DNA of 52,604 bases from Acholeplasmatales bacterium (GTDB lineage: Bacteria > Bacillota_I > Bacilli_A > ML615J-28 > CAG-313), in assembly GCA_003539625.1 (NCBI GenBank), contig DPOU01000013.1, positions 3,953 through 56,556 of the forward strand. Reading direction: 5' to 3'. Below the pieces are notes generated by a model. The model did no database searches. It was not told the DNA's origin and saw nothing but the letters and a program-made list of their open reading frames with translations. Shown one piece after another: positions 32,263 to 40,757 of the stretch (within the stretch, counting starts at the first letter, position 1; every line of letters begins with the position of its first letter). A program made the position numbers and the translations under genes.

Positions 32263-34974
32263 GTGTCTGAAAAAGATAATGAATTTGAAGAAAAAGAATT
32301 AGATTCAGAAGATGAAAATGATGAAATAGAAAATTCTGACGAAGACGAAGAAAATAATCCTGATATAGATCCAGAGTTAACCAAATTAGATAACGATTAT
32401 TTAGGTGAACAAGGCGAAGACTATGATAAAGTTCAACCTATTAATCTAAGTAACGTAATGCAAACATCATTTTTGGATTATGCAATGAGCGTTATTGTAT
32501 CGCGTGCATTACCAGATGTAAGAGATGGTTTAAAACCAGTACACCGTAGAATTTTGTTTGCTATGAACGAATTGGGAGTTTATAGTGATAAACCTCATAA
32601 GAAATCAGCACGTATCGTCGGTGACGTTATTGGTAAATACCATCCACATGGTGACACTGCTGTGTATGAAGCAATGGTAAGAATGGCTCAAGACTTTAGT
32701 TATCGATATCCACTAGTAGATGGTCACGGTAATTTTGGTTCTGTCGATGGTGATGGAGCAGCCGCAATGCGTTATACTGAAGCTAGAATGAGTAAACTTG
32801 CTGGAGAAATGCTTCGTGATTTAAATAAAAATACGGTTGATTTTGTTGATAACTATGATGGATCTGAAAAAGAACCAGCAATTTTACCAGCAAGATTTCC
32901 AAATTTGCTAGTTAATGGTGCATCAGGTATTGCCGTTGGTATGGCAACAAGTATTCCTCCACATAATTTAACAGAAGTTATCAATGGAACACTTGCTTTA
33001 ATTGAAAATCCAGATATTACTGTTGAAAAACTAATGGAATATATTCCAGCTCCAGACTTTCCAACTGGCGCAACAATTATGGGACTTTCAAGTGTTAAAC
33101 AAGCATACTTAACGGGTGTTGGTACTGTAACTGTTCGCGCAAAAGTTAATATTGTCAACTTGCAAAACGGAAAAAAAGAAATTGTAATAACAGAAATTCC
33201 ATATCAAGTTAATAAAAAGAGACTAATCGAAAGAATTGCTGACCTTGCAAAAGATAAAATAATAGATGGCATAACTGATTTACGTGATGAATCAAACCGA
33301 AAAGGTATGAGAATAATAATTGAAATTAGACGCGATGCCAATGTTAATGTTATTTTAAACAATTTGTATAAGCATACACAAATGCAAACTACATACAGCG
33401 TTAATATGATTGCCCTTGATCATGGACAACCTAGAGTATTAAATTTAAAACAAATTTTGGAATGCTATGTAAAACATCAAATAGAAGTTGTTACAAGAAG
33501 AACAAAATATGATTTAGATAAAGCGAAAGCAAGATTACACATTGTTGAAGGTTTATTAATTGCATTAGCAAATATTGATGAAGTAGTTGCTACAATTAAA
33601 GCTTCAAAAAATGCTGAAGAAGCAATAGCTCAATTAACAACTAAATTCTTACTTACCGAAATTCAAGCAAAAGCAATTCTAGATATGAAATTGCAAAGAT
33701 TAACTGGACTTGAATTAGAAAAACTTCAAGAAGAAAAGAAAGAATTACATGAAATTGTAGATTATTTAGAAGACATTTTAAATCATCATGAAAAATTAAT
33801 GCAAGTAATCGTTTCTGAATTAACTGAAGTACAAAGAAAATACGGTGATGATCGTCGTACAGGACTTGATTTAAGTGAAGATTTAGAAGTTGAAGATGCA
33901 GATTTAATACCAGAAGAAGATGTTATAATTACAATCACAAATCGTGGTTATATTAAACGTATGACTGTAGATACTTATCGTGCACAAAGACGTGGTGGAA
34001 AAGGCATAACTGGTAGTAAAATGCAAGAAGATGATTTCATCGAAAAAGTAATTTATACTTCTACACATGATAATCTATTATTCTTCACTAATTTTGGTAA
34101 AGTTTATTTATTAAAAGCATACCAAATCCCTGGCGCAAGCAGAATTTCTAAAGGTTTACCACTAATTAATTTATTAAAATTTGAGGCCGAAGAAAAACTA
34201 GCGGCAGTAATTAATGTTAAATCACTAGAAGAACCAGGTTACGTAATATTTGGAACTAAAAATGGTATCATCAAAAAGACTGAATTAATTCAATATAAAA
34301 ATATTCGTAGTACTGGTATAAGAGCAATAATACTTGGTGAACAAGATGAATTGATTGCAGTTGCAAGAACAAATGGTACACAAGATATAATTTTTGGTGC
34401 ATCTAATGGTAAAGCAGCTTGCTTCAATGAATCAGAAGTTAGAGCAACAAATCGTGCCGCAAGTGGTGTAAAAGGAATTAGGGTTGCTGAAGGCGAAAGA
34501 GCAATTGGTCTTGTTGCCGTAAATGGTGAAGAAGATGAAATAACAGTTGTTACAGAATTTGGTTATGGAAAACGTACACCTACTAGTGACTTCAAGATAA
34601 AGGGCCGAAACGGGAAAGGTGTTAAATATATGAACATAACTGAAAAGAGTGGTAGGCCTGTAAGTCTTGCTCCATCAACTGGTGAGGATGACCTAATGAT
34701 TATCACTGATAAGGGTATGGTAATTAGAACTTATCTTGCAGATATATCAGTAATAGGTAGAGATACTCAAGGTGTTCGCGTAATTAAACTAAATGAGGGC
34801 CAAACTGTATCTTCAATTGCAATAGTTCCGCACCAAGAAGATGTCCCAGAAGAAGATGAAGAAGAAAACAATGTAGATGCTACAAACAATGCTTTGCATC
34901 ATGTTGATGAATTGTTACAATCTACTGAAGAAGATTTAGAAAATGATGATGAAGGCACTGAAGAGGATGCATAG
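32263..34974 (+). CDS. gyrA: DNA gyrase subunit A with acidic N-terminal extension
   Basis: A 903-aa cleavage-religation subunit. The start is GTG (32263), 8 nt after GGAGG. The catalytic Tyr171 is in AAAMRYTEAR, and the quinolone region reads KYHPHGDTAVYEAMVRMAQ (Thr132, Glu136). The GyrA-box QRRGGKG that wraps DNA is present near 575, so this is gyrase rather than ParC. Six beta-propeller blades follow. About 55 residues rich in Glu/Asp (EEKELDSEDENDEIENSDED) precede the conserved start INLSNVMQTSFLDYAMSV, and an acidic tail ends the protein. GyrA usually starts within about 10-15 residues of that motif, so the extension is unusual. Confidence 0.97.
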   Translation: MSEKDNEFEEKELDSEDENDEIENSDEDEENNPDIDPELTKLDNDYLGEQGEDYDKVQPINLSNVMQTSFLDYAMSVIVSRALPDVRDGLKPVHRRILFAMNELGVYSDKPHKKSARIVGDVIGKYHPHGDTAVYEAMVRMAQDFSYRYPLVDGHGNFGSVDGDGAAAMRYTEARMSKLAGEMLRDLNKNTVDFVDNYDGSEKEPAILPARFPNLLVNGASGIAVGMATSIPPHNLTEVINGTLALIENPDITVEKLMEYIPAPDFPTGATIMGLSSVKQAYLTGVGTVTVRAKVNIVNLQNGKKEIVITEIPYQVNKKRLIERIADLAKDKIIDGITDLRDESNRKGMRIIIEIRRDANVNVILNNLYKHTQMQTTYSVNMIALDHGQPRVLNLKQILECYVKHQIEVVTRRTKYDLDKAKARLHIVEGLLIALANIDEVVATIKASKNAEEAIAQLTTKFLLTEIQAKAILDMKLQRLTGLELEKLQEEKKELHEIVDYLEDILNHHEKLMQVIVSELTEVQRKYGDDRRTGLDLSEDLEVEDADLIPEEDVIITITNRGYIKRMTVDTYRAQRRGGKGITGSKMQEDDFIEKVIYTSTHDNLLFFTNFGKVYLLKAYQIPGASRISKGLPLINLLKFEAEEKLAAVINVKSLEEPGYVIFGTKNGIIKKTELIQYKNIRSTGIRAIILGEQDELIAVARTNGTQDIIFGASNGKAACFNESEVRATNRAASGVKGIRVAEGERAIGLVAVNGEEDEITVVTEFGYGKRTPTSDFKIKGRNGKGVKYMNITEKSGRPVSLAPSTGEDDLMIITDKGMVIRTYLADISVIGRDTQGVRVIKLNEGQTVSSIAIVPHQEDVPEEDEEENNVDATNNALHHVDELLQSTEEDLENDDEGTEEDA

Positions 34975-34986
34975 TTAATTGTTTTC

Positions 34987-35015
34987 TTGACAAACTAATT
35001 AAAAGATAATATAAT
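34987..35015 (+). promoter_or_regulatory. Promoter of the serS T-box transcript
   Basis: TTGACA (34987-34992), 17 bp and TATAAT (35010-35015), starting 13 bp after the gyrA stop. Confidence 0.9.
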
Positions 35016-35021
35016 TTTAGT

Positions 35022-35264
35022 GAAAATACAAATTCTGTGAAGAGGAATAGTAATTAAAATAAATATTTAAGAGACTTGATGGTTGGTGAGAATCAAGATA
35101 GTTATTTAATGAATCTACCTTGGAGAAGAAGTAGAAAACTACTTCCGGCAATAGAAACTGTTATTTCTATAAGAGTGAGAGCTTGCTCTAAGCGGGGTGG
35201 CACCGCGGACTAAAAAATGTTCGTCCCTGTTACAAAATGAAAAATCTTGTAACAGGGATTTTTC
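35022..35264 (+). promoter_or_regulatory. T-box leader of serS
   Basis: Contains the T-box core GGTGGCACCGCGG (35196-35208). A terminator with a perfect 12-bp stem follows, TCCCTGTTACAA (35224-35235)/TTGTAACAGGGA (35247-35258), and then TTTTTCT. The stem-I region has GAATCTACC (35111-35119), where TCT (35114-35116) is a plausible serine specifier. Uncharged tRNA-Ser should allow readthrough into serS. The fold is certain; the specifier is inferred. Confidence 0.94.
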
Positions 35265-35284
35265 TATACAAAAAAGGAGAAAAA

Positions 35285-36562
35285 ATGTTAGATATTAAAT
35301 TTTTAAGAAACAATCCAGAACTAGTAAAAGAAAACATTAGAAAAAAATTTCAAGATCGCAAAGTACCTCTAGTTGATCAAGCAATTGAACTTGATGTAAA
35401 AATAAGAGATGTAAAACAAAAAGGCGATGAATTGCGCGCAAAAAGAAACTTGCTAAGTGGTGAAATTGGCAAATTAATGCGTGAAAAGAAAGTTGAAGAA
35501 GCAAACGAAACTAAAAAACAAGTACAAGACATTAATCTTGCACTAAACGAATTAGAAAGTGAAGAAACAAAACTTTCTGAAGAATTGAAAAAAATAATGA
35601 TGGTAATACCAAATATGATTGATCCTACAGTTCCTATTGGAAAAGATGACAGTCAAAACGTTGAATTAAAGAGATTCTTAGAGCCAAAAGTTCCAAATTT
35701 TGAAGTTCCATATCATTTAGACATAATTGAAAGAGTAAAGGGTATCGATTTAGATAGTGCACGTCGCGTTGCAGGTAATGGATTCTATTATTTAATGGGT
35801 AATATTGCAAGACTACATTCTGCAGTACTTACCTACGCAAGAGATTTTATGATTAATAAAGGCTTTACTTATTGTATTCCTCCATACATGATTAGAAGTA
35901 ATGTTGTAACTGGAGTAATGAGTTTTGATGAAATGGATGCAATGATGTACAAAATTGAAGGTGAAGACCTATATTTAATTGGTACTAGTGAACATTCAAT
36001 GATAGGGAAATTCATTGATAATGTTTTAGATAAGAAAGATTTACCTTACACATTGACTAGTTATTCTCCTTGTTTCAGAAAGGAAAAAGGTGCTCATGGA
36101 ATTGAAGAAAGAGGAATTTATAGAATACATCAATTTGAAAAACAAGAAATGATTGTTGTATGTGAACCTGAACAATCAAAAGAATGGTTTGAAAAATTAT
36201 ACAACTATACTGTAGAATTATTTGTTAGTATGGAAATTCCTGTTCGTACATTAGAATGTTGTAGTGGAGATTTGGCTGACTTAAAAGTAAAAAGTATAGA
36301 TGTTGAAGCATGGAGCCCAAGACAAAAGAAATATTTTGAAGTTGGTAGTTGCTCTAATTTAGGAGATGCTCAAGCAAGACGTTTAGGAATCAGAATTAAA
36401 GGTGAAAACGGCAATTATTTTGCTCATACTTTAAATAATACTGTTGTCGCTCCTCCAAGAATGTTAATTGCATTACTTGAAAACCATTTAAGAGAAGATG
36501 GCTCAATTAATATCCCTGAAGTTTTAAGACCATATATGGGTGGTTTAAAAGAAATTAGGTAA
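35285..36562 (+). CDS. serS: Seryl-tRNA synthetase
   Basis: A 425-aa class II synthetase that charges tRNA-Ser. The start ATG 35285 follows AAAAGGAG; the longer frame runs into the terminator hairpin. The N-terminal antiparallel coiled coil that holds the tRNA long arm spans about 30-100 (DELRAKRNLLSGEIGKLMREKK). Motif 2 is CFRKEKGAHGIEERGIYRIHQFEKQE and motif 3 is PRMLIALLENH. The length is typical. Regulated by the T-box leader upstream. Confidence 0.98.
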   Translation: MLDIKFLRNNPELVKENIRKKFQDRKVPLVDQAIELDVKIRDVKQKGDELRAKRNLLSGEIGKLMREKKVEEANETKKQVQDINLALNELESEETKLSEELKKIMMVIPNMIDPTVPIGKDDSQNVELKRFLEPKVPNFEVPYHLDIIERVKGIDLDSARRVAGNGFYYLMGNIARLHSAVLTYARDFMINKGFTYCIPPYMIRSNVVTGVMSFDEMDAMMYKIEGEDLYLIGTSEHSMIGKFIDNVLDKKDLPYTLTSYSPCFRKEKGAHGIEERGIYRIHQFEKQEMIVVCEPEQSKEWFEKLYNYTVELFVSMEIPVRTLECCSGDLADLKVKSIDVEAWSPRQKKYFEVGSCSNLGDAQARRLGIRIKGENGNYFAHTLNNTVVAPPRMLIALLENHLREDGSINIPEVLRPYMGGLKEIR

Positions 36563-36707
36563 TTTAGATATCTTTCATTACTTTAGATAAAAAATTTGCA
36601 AACAAAGAAAATAAACCTATGTAGTTAATGCTTGATGTGAAAGTTCAAAATATAATATATCAACAAGAATACGATCTCTTTCACCCAATCGTTAATAGTA
36701 AAATAAT

Positions 36708-36740
36708 AAAAAAGTGCAGTTATCTGCACTTTTTTGTTTT
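36708..36740. terminator. Bidirectional terminator between serS and the HIT gene
   Basis: AAAAAAGTGCA (36708-36718) pairs with TGCACTTTTTT (36725-36735) around a 6-nt loop, with T-runs both ways. The 145 bp before it hold only a GTGAAAG/CTTTCAC pair (about 36638-36685), of no clear role. Confidence 0.85.
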
Positions 36741-36748
36741 AAATAAAA

Positions 36749-37147
36749 TTATTTAGTTAAAATAGAATATAATTCATCTAATTTTTCAAAATTAGGTTCA
36801 TGATCAACTTGGTGGAAGTTTATTTCATCATCAACATATCTTGGTAACACATGTAAATGAAAATGCATTACAGTTTGACCCGCAAGAGAACCAGAATTAT
36901 TTAATAAATTAATATCTTTTATTTGTAATTTTTCTCTTAAAATATTAGAAACTTTTACTGCCGCTTTCATTATTTCTTCCGCATATTTATCAGAAAGTGA
37001 GAAAATATCTTGTTCGTGTTTTTTTGGTACTACAAGTACATGCCCTCTTGTTGCTTGTGAAATATCTAAAAAACAAATAACATAATCATTTTCATAAAGT
37101 GTATATGCAGGAATTTCTTTGTTTATTATTTTACAAAATACACACAT
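36749..37147 (-). CDS. HIT-family nucleotide hydrolase
   Basis: A 132-aa histidine-triad protein of the Hint/HinT branch that cleaves nucleoside phosphoramidates or related AMP adducts. The triad is QTVMHFHLHVLPR. The N-terminal CVFCKIINKEIPAYTLYEND includes the usual CxxC zinc pair, and GHVLVVPKKH is typical. The ATG 37147 follows AAAGGAG. A promoter TTGAAA-17-TAAAAT lies upstream (37171-37199). A single-gene unit facing the origin. Confidence 0.95.
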   Translation of the reverse strand: MCVFCKIINKEIPAYTLYENDYVICFLDISQATRGHVLVVPKKHEQDIFSLSDKYAEEIMKAAVKVSNILREKLQIKDINLLNNSGSLAGQTVMHFHLHVLPRYVDDEINFHQVDHEPNFEKLDELYSILTK

Positions 37148-37170
37148 TTTCTTATCTCCTTTATGCTTAT

Positions 37171-37199
37171 ATTTTATCAAAAAAGATATTAATTTTCAA
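37171..37199 (-). promoter_or_regulatory. Predicted promoter of the HIT gene
   Basis: TTGAAA (37194-37199), 17 bp and TAAAAT (37171-37176) on the minus strand. Confidence 0.6.
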
Positions 37200-37255
37200 G
37201 CAAATAATAAATTTGATACATTAGGCCAGTAAATTTATATAATGTAAGTATAAAA

Positions 37256-37293
37256 ATTAAAATATAAGGCTTTTTTGGGCCTCATATTTTAAT
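37256..37293 (-). terminator. Terminator after gerQ
   Basis: On the minus strand ATTAAAATATGAGGC pairs with GCCTTATATTTTAAT (one mismatch), followed by TTTTTAT. It lies 15 bp past the gerQ stop. Confidence 0.75.
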
Positions 37294-37307
37294 TTAGAAC
37301 ATAGTTT

Positions 37308-37667
37308 TTAGGCAAAAGGATACTCGTATTCAATTTCTTCATCAAATGTGATGTATGATAAATAAATTCTAAGTAATAAGTATGTAGTATTTGTTTGATT
37401 GTCTTTTAATAAAATGTGATCTCTTCCAGCTCCAACAAGTTCACCTTTAAATACTTTTGAACCCCACTGGCTATTTTCAAAATTCATATATATAGTTGCA
37501 TTTTTTCCAAGATTCATTCTTAAAATGTTTTCTATATATGAATTTTCGAATCCACGATAAGGGTTTTGTTGGTTATACATGGTAGTTGGTTGAAATCCAT
37601 AACCTCCACAGGTAGGTTGTTGGTAATTATTATATGGGTAAAATGGAAATTGATAATTAATAGTCAT
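37308..37667 (-). CDS. gerQ: Spore coat protein GerQ
   Basis: A 119-aa protein. The ATG at 37667 follows AAAGGAG. The N-terminal half is Tyr/Gln/Pro/Asn-rich (FPFYPYNNYQQPTCGGYGFQP), as in coat proteins. The C-terminal half is the GerQ domain (SYIENILRMNLGKNATIYMNF to LRIYLSYITFDEEIEYEYPF). In Bacillus, GerQ is an inner coat protein needed to hold the germination hydrolase CwlJ and is cross-linked by transglutaminase. Here it follows cwlJ by 60 bp, the same order as the cwlJ-gerQ operon of B. anthracis. It should be expressed in a mother-cell-like compartment. Confidence 0.9.
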   Translation of the reverse strand: MTINYQFPFYPYNNYQQPTCGGYGFQPTTMYNQQNPYRGFENSYIENILRMNLGKNATIYMNFENSQWGSKVFKGELVGAGRDHILLKDNQTNTTYLLLRIYLSYITFDEEIEYEYPFA

Positions 37668-37727
37668 AGAACTCCTTTCATAAAGATTATACATTAAATT
37701 ATATTAATAAAAAAATAAATTATGCAA

Positions 37728-38147
37728 CTAATAACAATTTTCACTTTCTACTGGTGCGTAAAAACAATGTGCTTTATAACGCCCAGTGTTCCACTGACCC
37801 CACCATTGTGCCATACAATCATCTTGTGCAGCATTATAAAACCATAAAGCTCGAGATGCAGGGTCAAATTTTTCACCTTTTAGTACTCTTTTTGCTAGAT
37901 TCAAATCAATTTCTCTTACGGGTTGATAAAAATATGAATAAAGAGTTGATTCAAATCCACCAGGATGTTGATAAACCATACTTTCAATTGAGTGTATTTC
38001 TTTAAAATCAAGGCAATTTGCCAAAACACGATTTACACCAACGTTACCAACCATTAACATACCTAGTTCACCTTCACTTTCAGCTTCGGCACGCATTAAT
38101 CTGGCTAATAATTCAGCTTCTTTTTTAGTATATTGTATAATAGACAT
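37728..38147 (-). CDS. cwlJ: Spore cortex-lytic enzyme CwlJ (SleB/CwlJ family)
   Basis: A 139-aa hydrolase close to the usual 142. It is almost entirely the SleB/CwlJ hydrolase domain: LLARLMRAEAESEGELGMLMVGNVGVNRV with the probable catalytic Glu, SMVYQHPGGFESTLYSYF, and ALWFYNAAQDDCMAQWWGQW. It has no signal peptide, as expected for CwlJ, which is made in the mother cell and attached to the spore outside the cortex. The partner gerQ lies directly downstream. Its role is cortex peptidoglycan breakdown during germination. The SD is GGTGAT. No clear sigma-E or sigma-K promoter could be fixed by eye. Confidence 0.92.
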   Translation of the reverse strand: MSIIQYTKKEAELLARLMRAEAESEGELGMLMVGNVGVNRVLANCLDFKEIHSIESMVYQHPGGFESTLYSYFYQPVREIDLNLAKRVLKGEKFDPASRALWFYNAAQDDCMAQWWGQWNTGRYKAHCFYAPVESENCY

Positions 38148-38194
38148 TAAATCACCACTAAAATAATATGCAAAGATACTTTAAAAAAGACATG

Positions 38195-38239
38195 TTAAAA
38201 TTGCAACTAATTGCAATTTTAAAAATTGTAGTGTATAAT
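38195..38239 (+). promoter_or_regulatory. Promoter with overlapping 12-bp-arm operator, copZ-like/ppa operon
   Basis: TTAAAATTGCAA (38195-38206) and TTGCAATTTTAA (38211-38222) form a perfect inverted repeat with a 4-bp spacer. The right arm contains the -35 TTGCAA (38211-38216), which sits 17 bp before TATAAT (38234-38239). A dimeric repressor bound here would block transcription. The site lies between divergent cwlJ and the copZ-like gene and could serve both. A metal or redox sensor is a natural guess given the product. Confidence 0.6.
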
Positions 38240-38261
38240 AATACAACAAGATGGTGATAAA

Positions 38262-38744
38262 ATGAATTGTACTACTACTTGCAACAATTGTAACAAATGC
38301 GATGATAAATGCCCCTATTGTGGATACAAAGGAAAAGAAGTAAAATTAGAAACTGTCGCAGAACTTACCAAAAATAAATGTGTATTTTTTGAAAATGGTG
38401 AAAAAATATATATATGCACAAATAAAAAATGTGATCTTGTTTATTTTCAAGTAGGCAATCCTAAAGTTTATTTAAAAGAAGAAATAAAAGTTCCAGTATG
38501 GTTTAAAGAAAAATATAAGAATTATATAGTTTGTTATTGTCATAATATATACTTAGATGACATAGTAAAAATTGTCAAAAATACTAATGAAAGTAATTTG
38601 ACAAAAAAAGATATATTAAATTTGTTAAACACAAATCACTTAGAAGATTGCAAACACTTAAATCCTACGGGAGAAAATTGTGATATACTATTTAAAAATG
38701 CAATTCAATTTGCATATAATCAAAAAGAAAAAGGAGAGAAATAA
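38262..38744 (+). CDS. CopZ-like zinc/[2Fe-2S] protein
   Basis: A 160-aa Cys-rich cytoplasmic protein. It resembles the N-terminal domain of Archaeoglobus-type CopZ. A zinc-ribbon-like CPYCGYKGKEVKLETVAEL (Cys17, Cys20) and ICTNKKCDLVYF (Cys52, Cys57) are followed by the typical KVPVWFKEKYKNYIVCYC (Cys91, Cys93) and two further Cys (130, 140) that complete a BFD-like [2Fe-2S] site. It has an extra N-terminal Cys cluster (CTTTCNNCNKC) and lacks the C-terminal copper-carrying HMA domain. The role is probably metal delivery or redox, not proven. It is coupled to ppa by a TAATG overlap. Confidence 0.75.
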   Translation: MNCTTTCNNCNKCDDKCPYCGYKGKEVKLETVAELTKNKCVFFENGEKIYICTNKKCDLVYFQVGNPKVYLKEEIKVPVWFKEKYKNYIVCYCHNIYLDDIVKIVKNTNESNLTKKDILNLLNTNHLEDCKHLNPTGENCDILFKNAIQFAYNQKEKGEK

Positions 38745-39283
38745 TGAATATTTGGCACGATATAGACAAAAATCGAATTAAGCCTGAAGATTTTTACGCA
38801 GTAGTAGAAATTAGCAAGGGAAGTAAAAATAAATATGAGTTAGATAAATCAACAGGTCTAATAATGCTTGATAGAATATTATATACTTCTACTCATTATC
38901 CCGCAAACTATGGCTTTATACCTCTTACATACGCAAAAGACTTTGACCCATTAGACGTTTTAGTACTATGTAGCGAACCATTAATACCAATGAGTTTAGT
39001 AAGATGTTATCCAATTGGGGTAATAAAGATGATAGATGGTAAATATGCTGATGACAAGATTTTAGCGATACCATTTAATGATCCTAATATGAACCATTAT
39101 AAAGATATTAAAGATATACCAGACCATGTGATTGGTGAAATCAAGCATTTCTTTATGGTTTATAAAAACTTAGAACATAAAGAAACAACAGGCTTTAAAA
39201 TAGAAGGAAAAGATGTAGCATTAGATATCATAAAAGAATCGCTAGCTTCATATGAAGAAAATAAAGATAAACTAAAACATTAG
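38744..39283 (+). CDS. ppa: Inorganic pyrophosphatase, soluble family I
   Basis: A 179-aa enzyme that splits pyrophosphate to two phosphates, pulling biosynthetic reactions forward. Family I features are IEISKGSKNKYELDKSTGL-like (here VVEISKGSKNKYELD), YPANYGFIPLTYAKDFDPLDVLVL with the metal-binding Asp residues (D-x-D-P-x-D pattern partly changed to KDFDPLD), and MIDGKYADDKILAIPFND. The length is normal for the bacterial enzyme. Most Bacilli use family II PPase, so family I here resembles Mollicutes and Clostridia. Confidence 0.94.
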   Translation: MNIWHDIDKNRIKPEDFYAVVEISKGSKNKYELDKSTGLIMLDRILYTSTHYPANYGFIPLTYAKDFDPLDVLVLCSEPLIPMSLVRCYPIGVIKMIDGKYADDKILAIPFNDPNMNHYKDIKDIPDHVIGEIKHFFMVYKNLEHKETTGFKIEGKDVALDIIKESLASYEENKDKLKH

Positions 39284-39305
39284 GTTTTCCCTAATGTTTT
39301 AACTA
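39274..39305 (+). terminator. Terminator after ppa
   Basis: AAAACATTAGG (39274-39284) pairs perfectly with CCTAATGTTTT (39290-39300) around a 5-nt loop. The T-tract is short, so readthrough into folD is possible. Confidence 0.65.
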
Positions 39306-39325
39306 TACAAAAAGAGGGAAAGAAT

Positions 39326-40180
39326 ATGACAATTTTAAATGGTAAAGAAGTAAGTAAAACTATAAAAAACAACTTAAAAAGTGAAGTAAAAGATTTAATA
39401 GAGACAACTGGTGTTGTACCTAGCCTTTCAATAATATTAGTTGGCAGTAATCCTGCTAGCGAAATATATGTAAGAAATAAGATTAAGGCAGCAAATTATT
39501 GTGGAATTAATGCTAACTTGATTAGAAAAGATGAAGATATTCAAGAAGAAGAGCTTGTAAATTTAGTGAACCAATTAAATGAAGACCAATCATGTCACGG
39601 AATAATCGTTCAACTACCTCTTCCCAAACACATTAATGAACAAAAAGTAATAGATGCAATAAGTTACAAAAAAGATGTTGATGGATTTGGAATAATTAAT
39701 AAAGGGCGACTATTTAGTGGCTTAGATTCAATAGAAAGTGCAACCCCTCATGGTATTATTCAATTATTAGATGCTTATGATATAGAACTTGCGGGAAAAA
39801 ATGCGGTTGTGATAGGAAGAAGCAACATTGTTGGTAAACCAATGGCCCTTCTTTTGTTAAATAGAAATGCTACAGTTACAATATGCCATTCAAGAACTAA
39901 AAATCTTTCTGAAATAACTAAAACTGCAGACATTTTAGTAGTTGCAATTGGTAAACCAAAATTTATCACAGCAGATATGGTTAAAAAAGATGCTGTAGTT
40001 ATTGATGTCGGAACTAACAGAGTAGAGGAAAAACTTTGTGGGGATGTTGATTTTGAAGAAGTAAGTAAAATTGCTTCATATATTAGTCCTGTTCCAGGAG
40101 GAGTTGGACCATTAACAATAGCATCATTATTAGAAAATACTGTAAAAGCATATAAAAAAATATTAAATATCGAAAAGTAG
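39326..40180 (+). CDS. folD: Bifunctional methylenetetrahydrofolate dehydrogenase/cyclohydrolase
   Basis: A 284-aa enzyme that interconverts methylene-, methenyl- and formyl-tetrahydrofolate in one-carbon metabolism. The catalytic Tyr and Lys are in ASEIYVRNKIKAA. GIIVQLPLPKHI, VDGFGIINKGRLFSG, GRSNIVGKPMALLLL (dinucleotide site) and PVPGGVGPLTIASLLENT are all family signatures. The length is typical. The SD is GAGGGAAAG. It is first of a close-packed folD-pth-mfd group. Confidence 0.97.
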   Translation: MTILNGKEVSKTIKNNLKSEVKDLIETTGVVPSLSIILVGSNPASEIYVRNKIKAANYCGINANLIRKDEDIQEEELVNLVNQLNEDQSCHGIIVQLPLPKHINEQKVIDAISYKKDVDGFGIINKGRLFSGLDSIESATPHGIIQLLDAYDIELAGKNAVVIGRSNIVGKPMALLLLNRNATVTICHSRTKNLSEITKTADILVVAIGKPKFITADMVKKDAVVIDVGTNRVEEKLCGDVDFEEVSKIASYISPVPGGVGPLTIASLLENTVKAYKKILNIEK

Positions 40181-40190
40181 GAGGTAGAAT

Positions 40191-40757
40191 ATGGTAATAG
40201 TAGGACTTGGCAACATTGGCAAGGAATATGAAAATACACATCATAATGCAGGCTTTATGGCAATTGATCAAGTTGCAAAAGCCAATAATTTAACATTTCT
40301 ACTAGAAAAGAAATTTCAAGCATATATATGTGAGTACTTTTTTGAAGGCAAAAAGAACTATTTAGTAAAGCCAATAACATATATGAATAACTCAGGTATT
40401 GCGGTAAAAGCTATAATGGATTACTACAACCTATCAGAAAAAGAGTTAGTAGTTATCTATGATGATTTAGATTTACCTCTTGGTCAAATTAGGATTAGAG
40501 AAAGTGGCTCAGCTGGTACTCATAATGGAATGAAGTCAATTGTAAATATGTTAGGTACTAAAAATTTTGCAAGAATTAGAATAGGTATTGCCAAACAAAA
40601 AGAAGTAGACACAATTGACTATGTATTATCTAAATTTTCTAAAAAAGAAATGGAGACAGTTAACGAGTCGTTAATAAAATTTCCTAATATGATTGATGAT
40701 TTATTGAAAAATGGCATCACGTATATTATGAACCATTATAATGGAAGTGATAAATAA
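40191..40757 (+). CDS. pth: Peptidyl-tRNA hydrolase
   Basis: A 188-aa enzyme that releases tRNA from peptidyl-tRNA dropped by ribosomes. The catalytic His is in YENTHHNAGF. VKPITYMNNSG, VIYDDLDLPLGQIRIRESGSAGTHNGMKSI and RIRIGIAK are conserved. The SD AGGAGGT precedes the ATG. It overlaps mfd by one base (TAATG). In Bacillus the small sporulation gene fin lies between pth and mfd; it is absent here. Confidence 0.97.
   Translation: MVIVGLGNIGKEYENTHHNAGFMAIDQVAKANNLTFLLEKKFQAYICEYFFEGKKNYLVKPITYMNNSGIAVKAIMDYYNLSEKELVVIYDDLDLPLGQIRIRESGSAGTHNGMKSIVNMLGTKNFARIRIGIAKQKEVDTIDYVLSKFSKKEMETVNESLIKFPNMIDDLLKNGITYIMNHYNGSDK

Noticed and set aside
32650..32720. Quinolone-resistance change in GyrA (Thr132 in place of Ser)
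   Set aside because: Thr is the wild-type residue in several bacteria such as Clostridioides difficile, so it cannot be called a resistance mutation.
37213..37245. Plus-strand promoter TTGATA/TATAAT driving a small RNA antisense to gerQ
   Set aside because: The spacer is 19 bp and a hairpin follows within 15 bp; not enough for an RNA gene.
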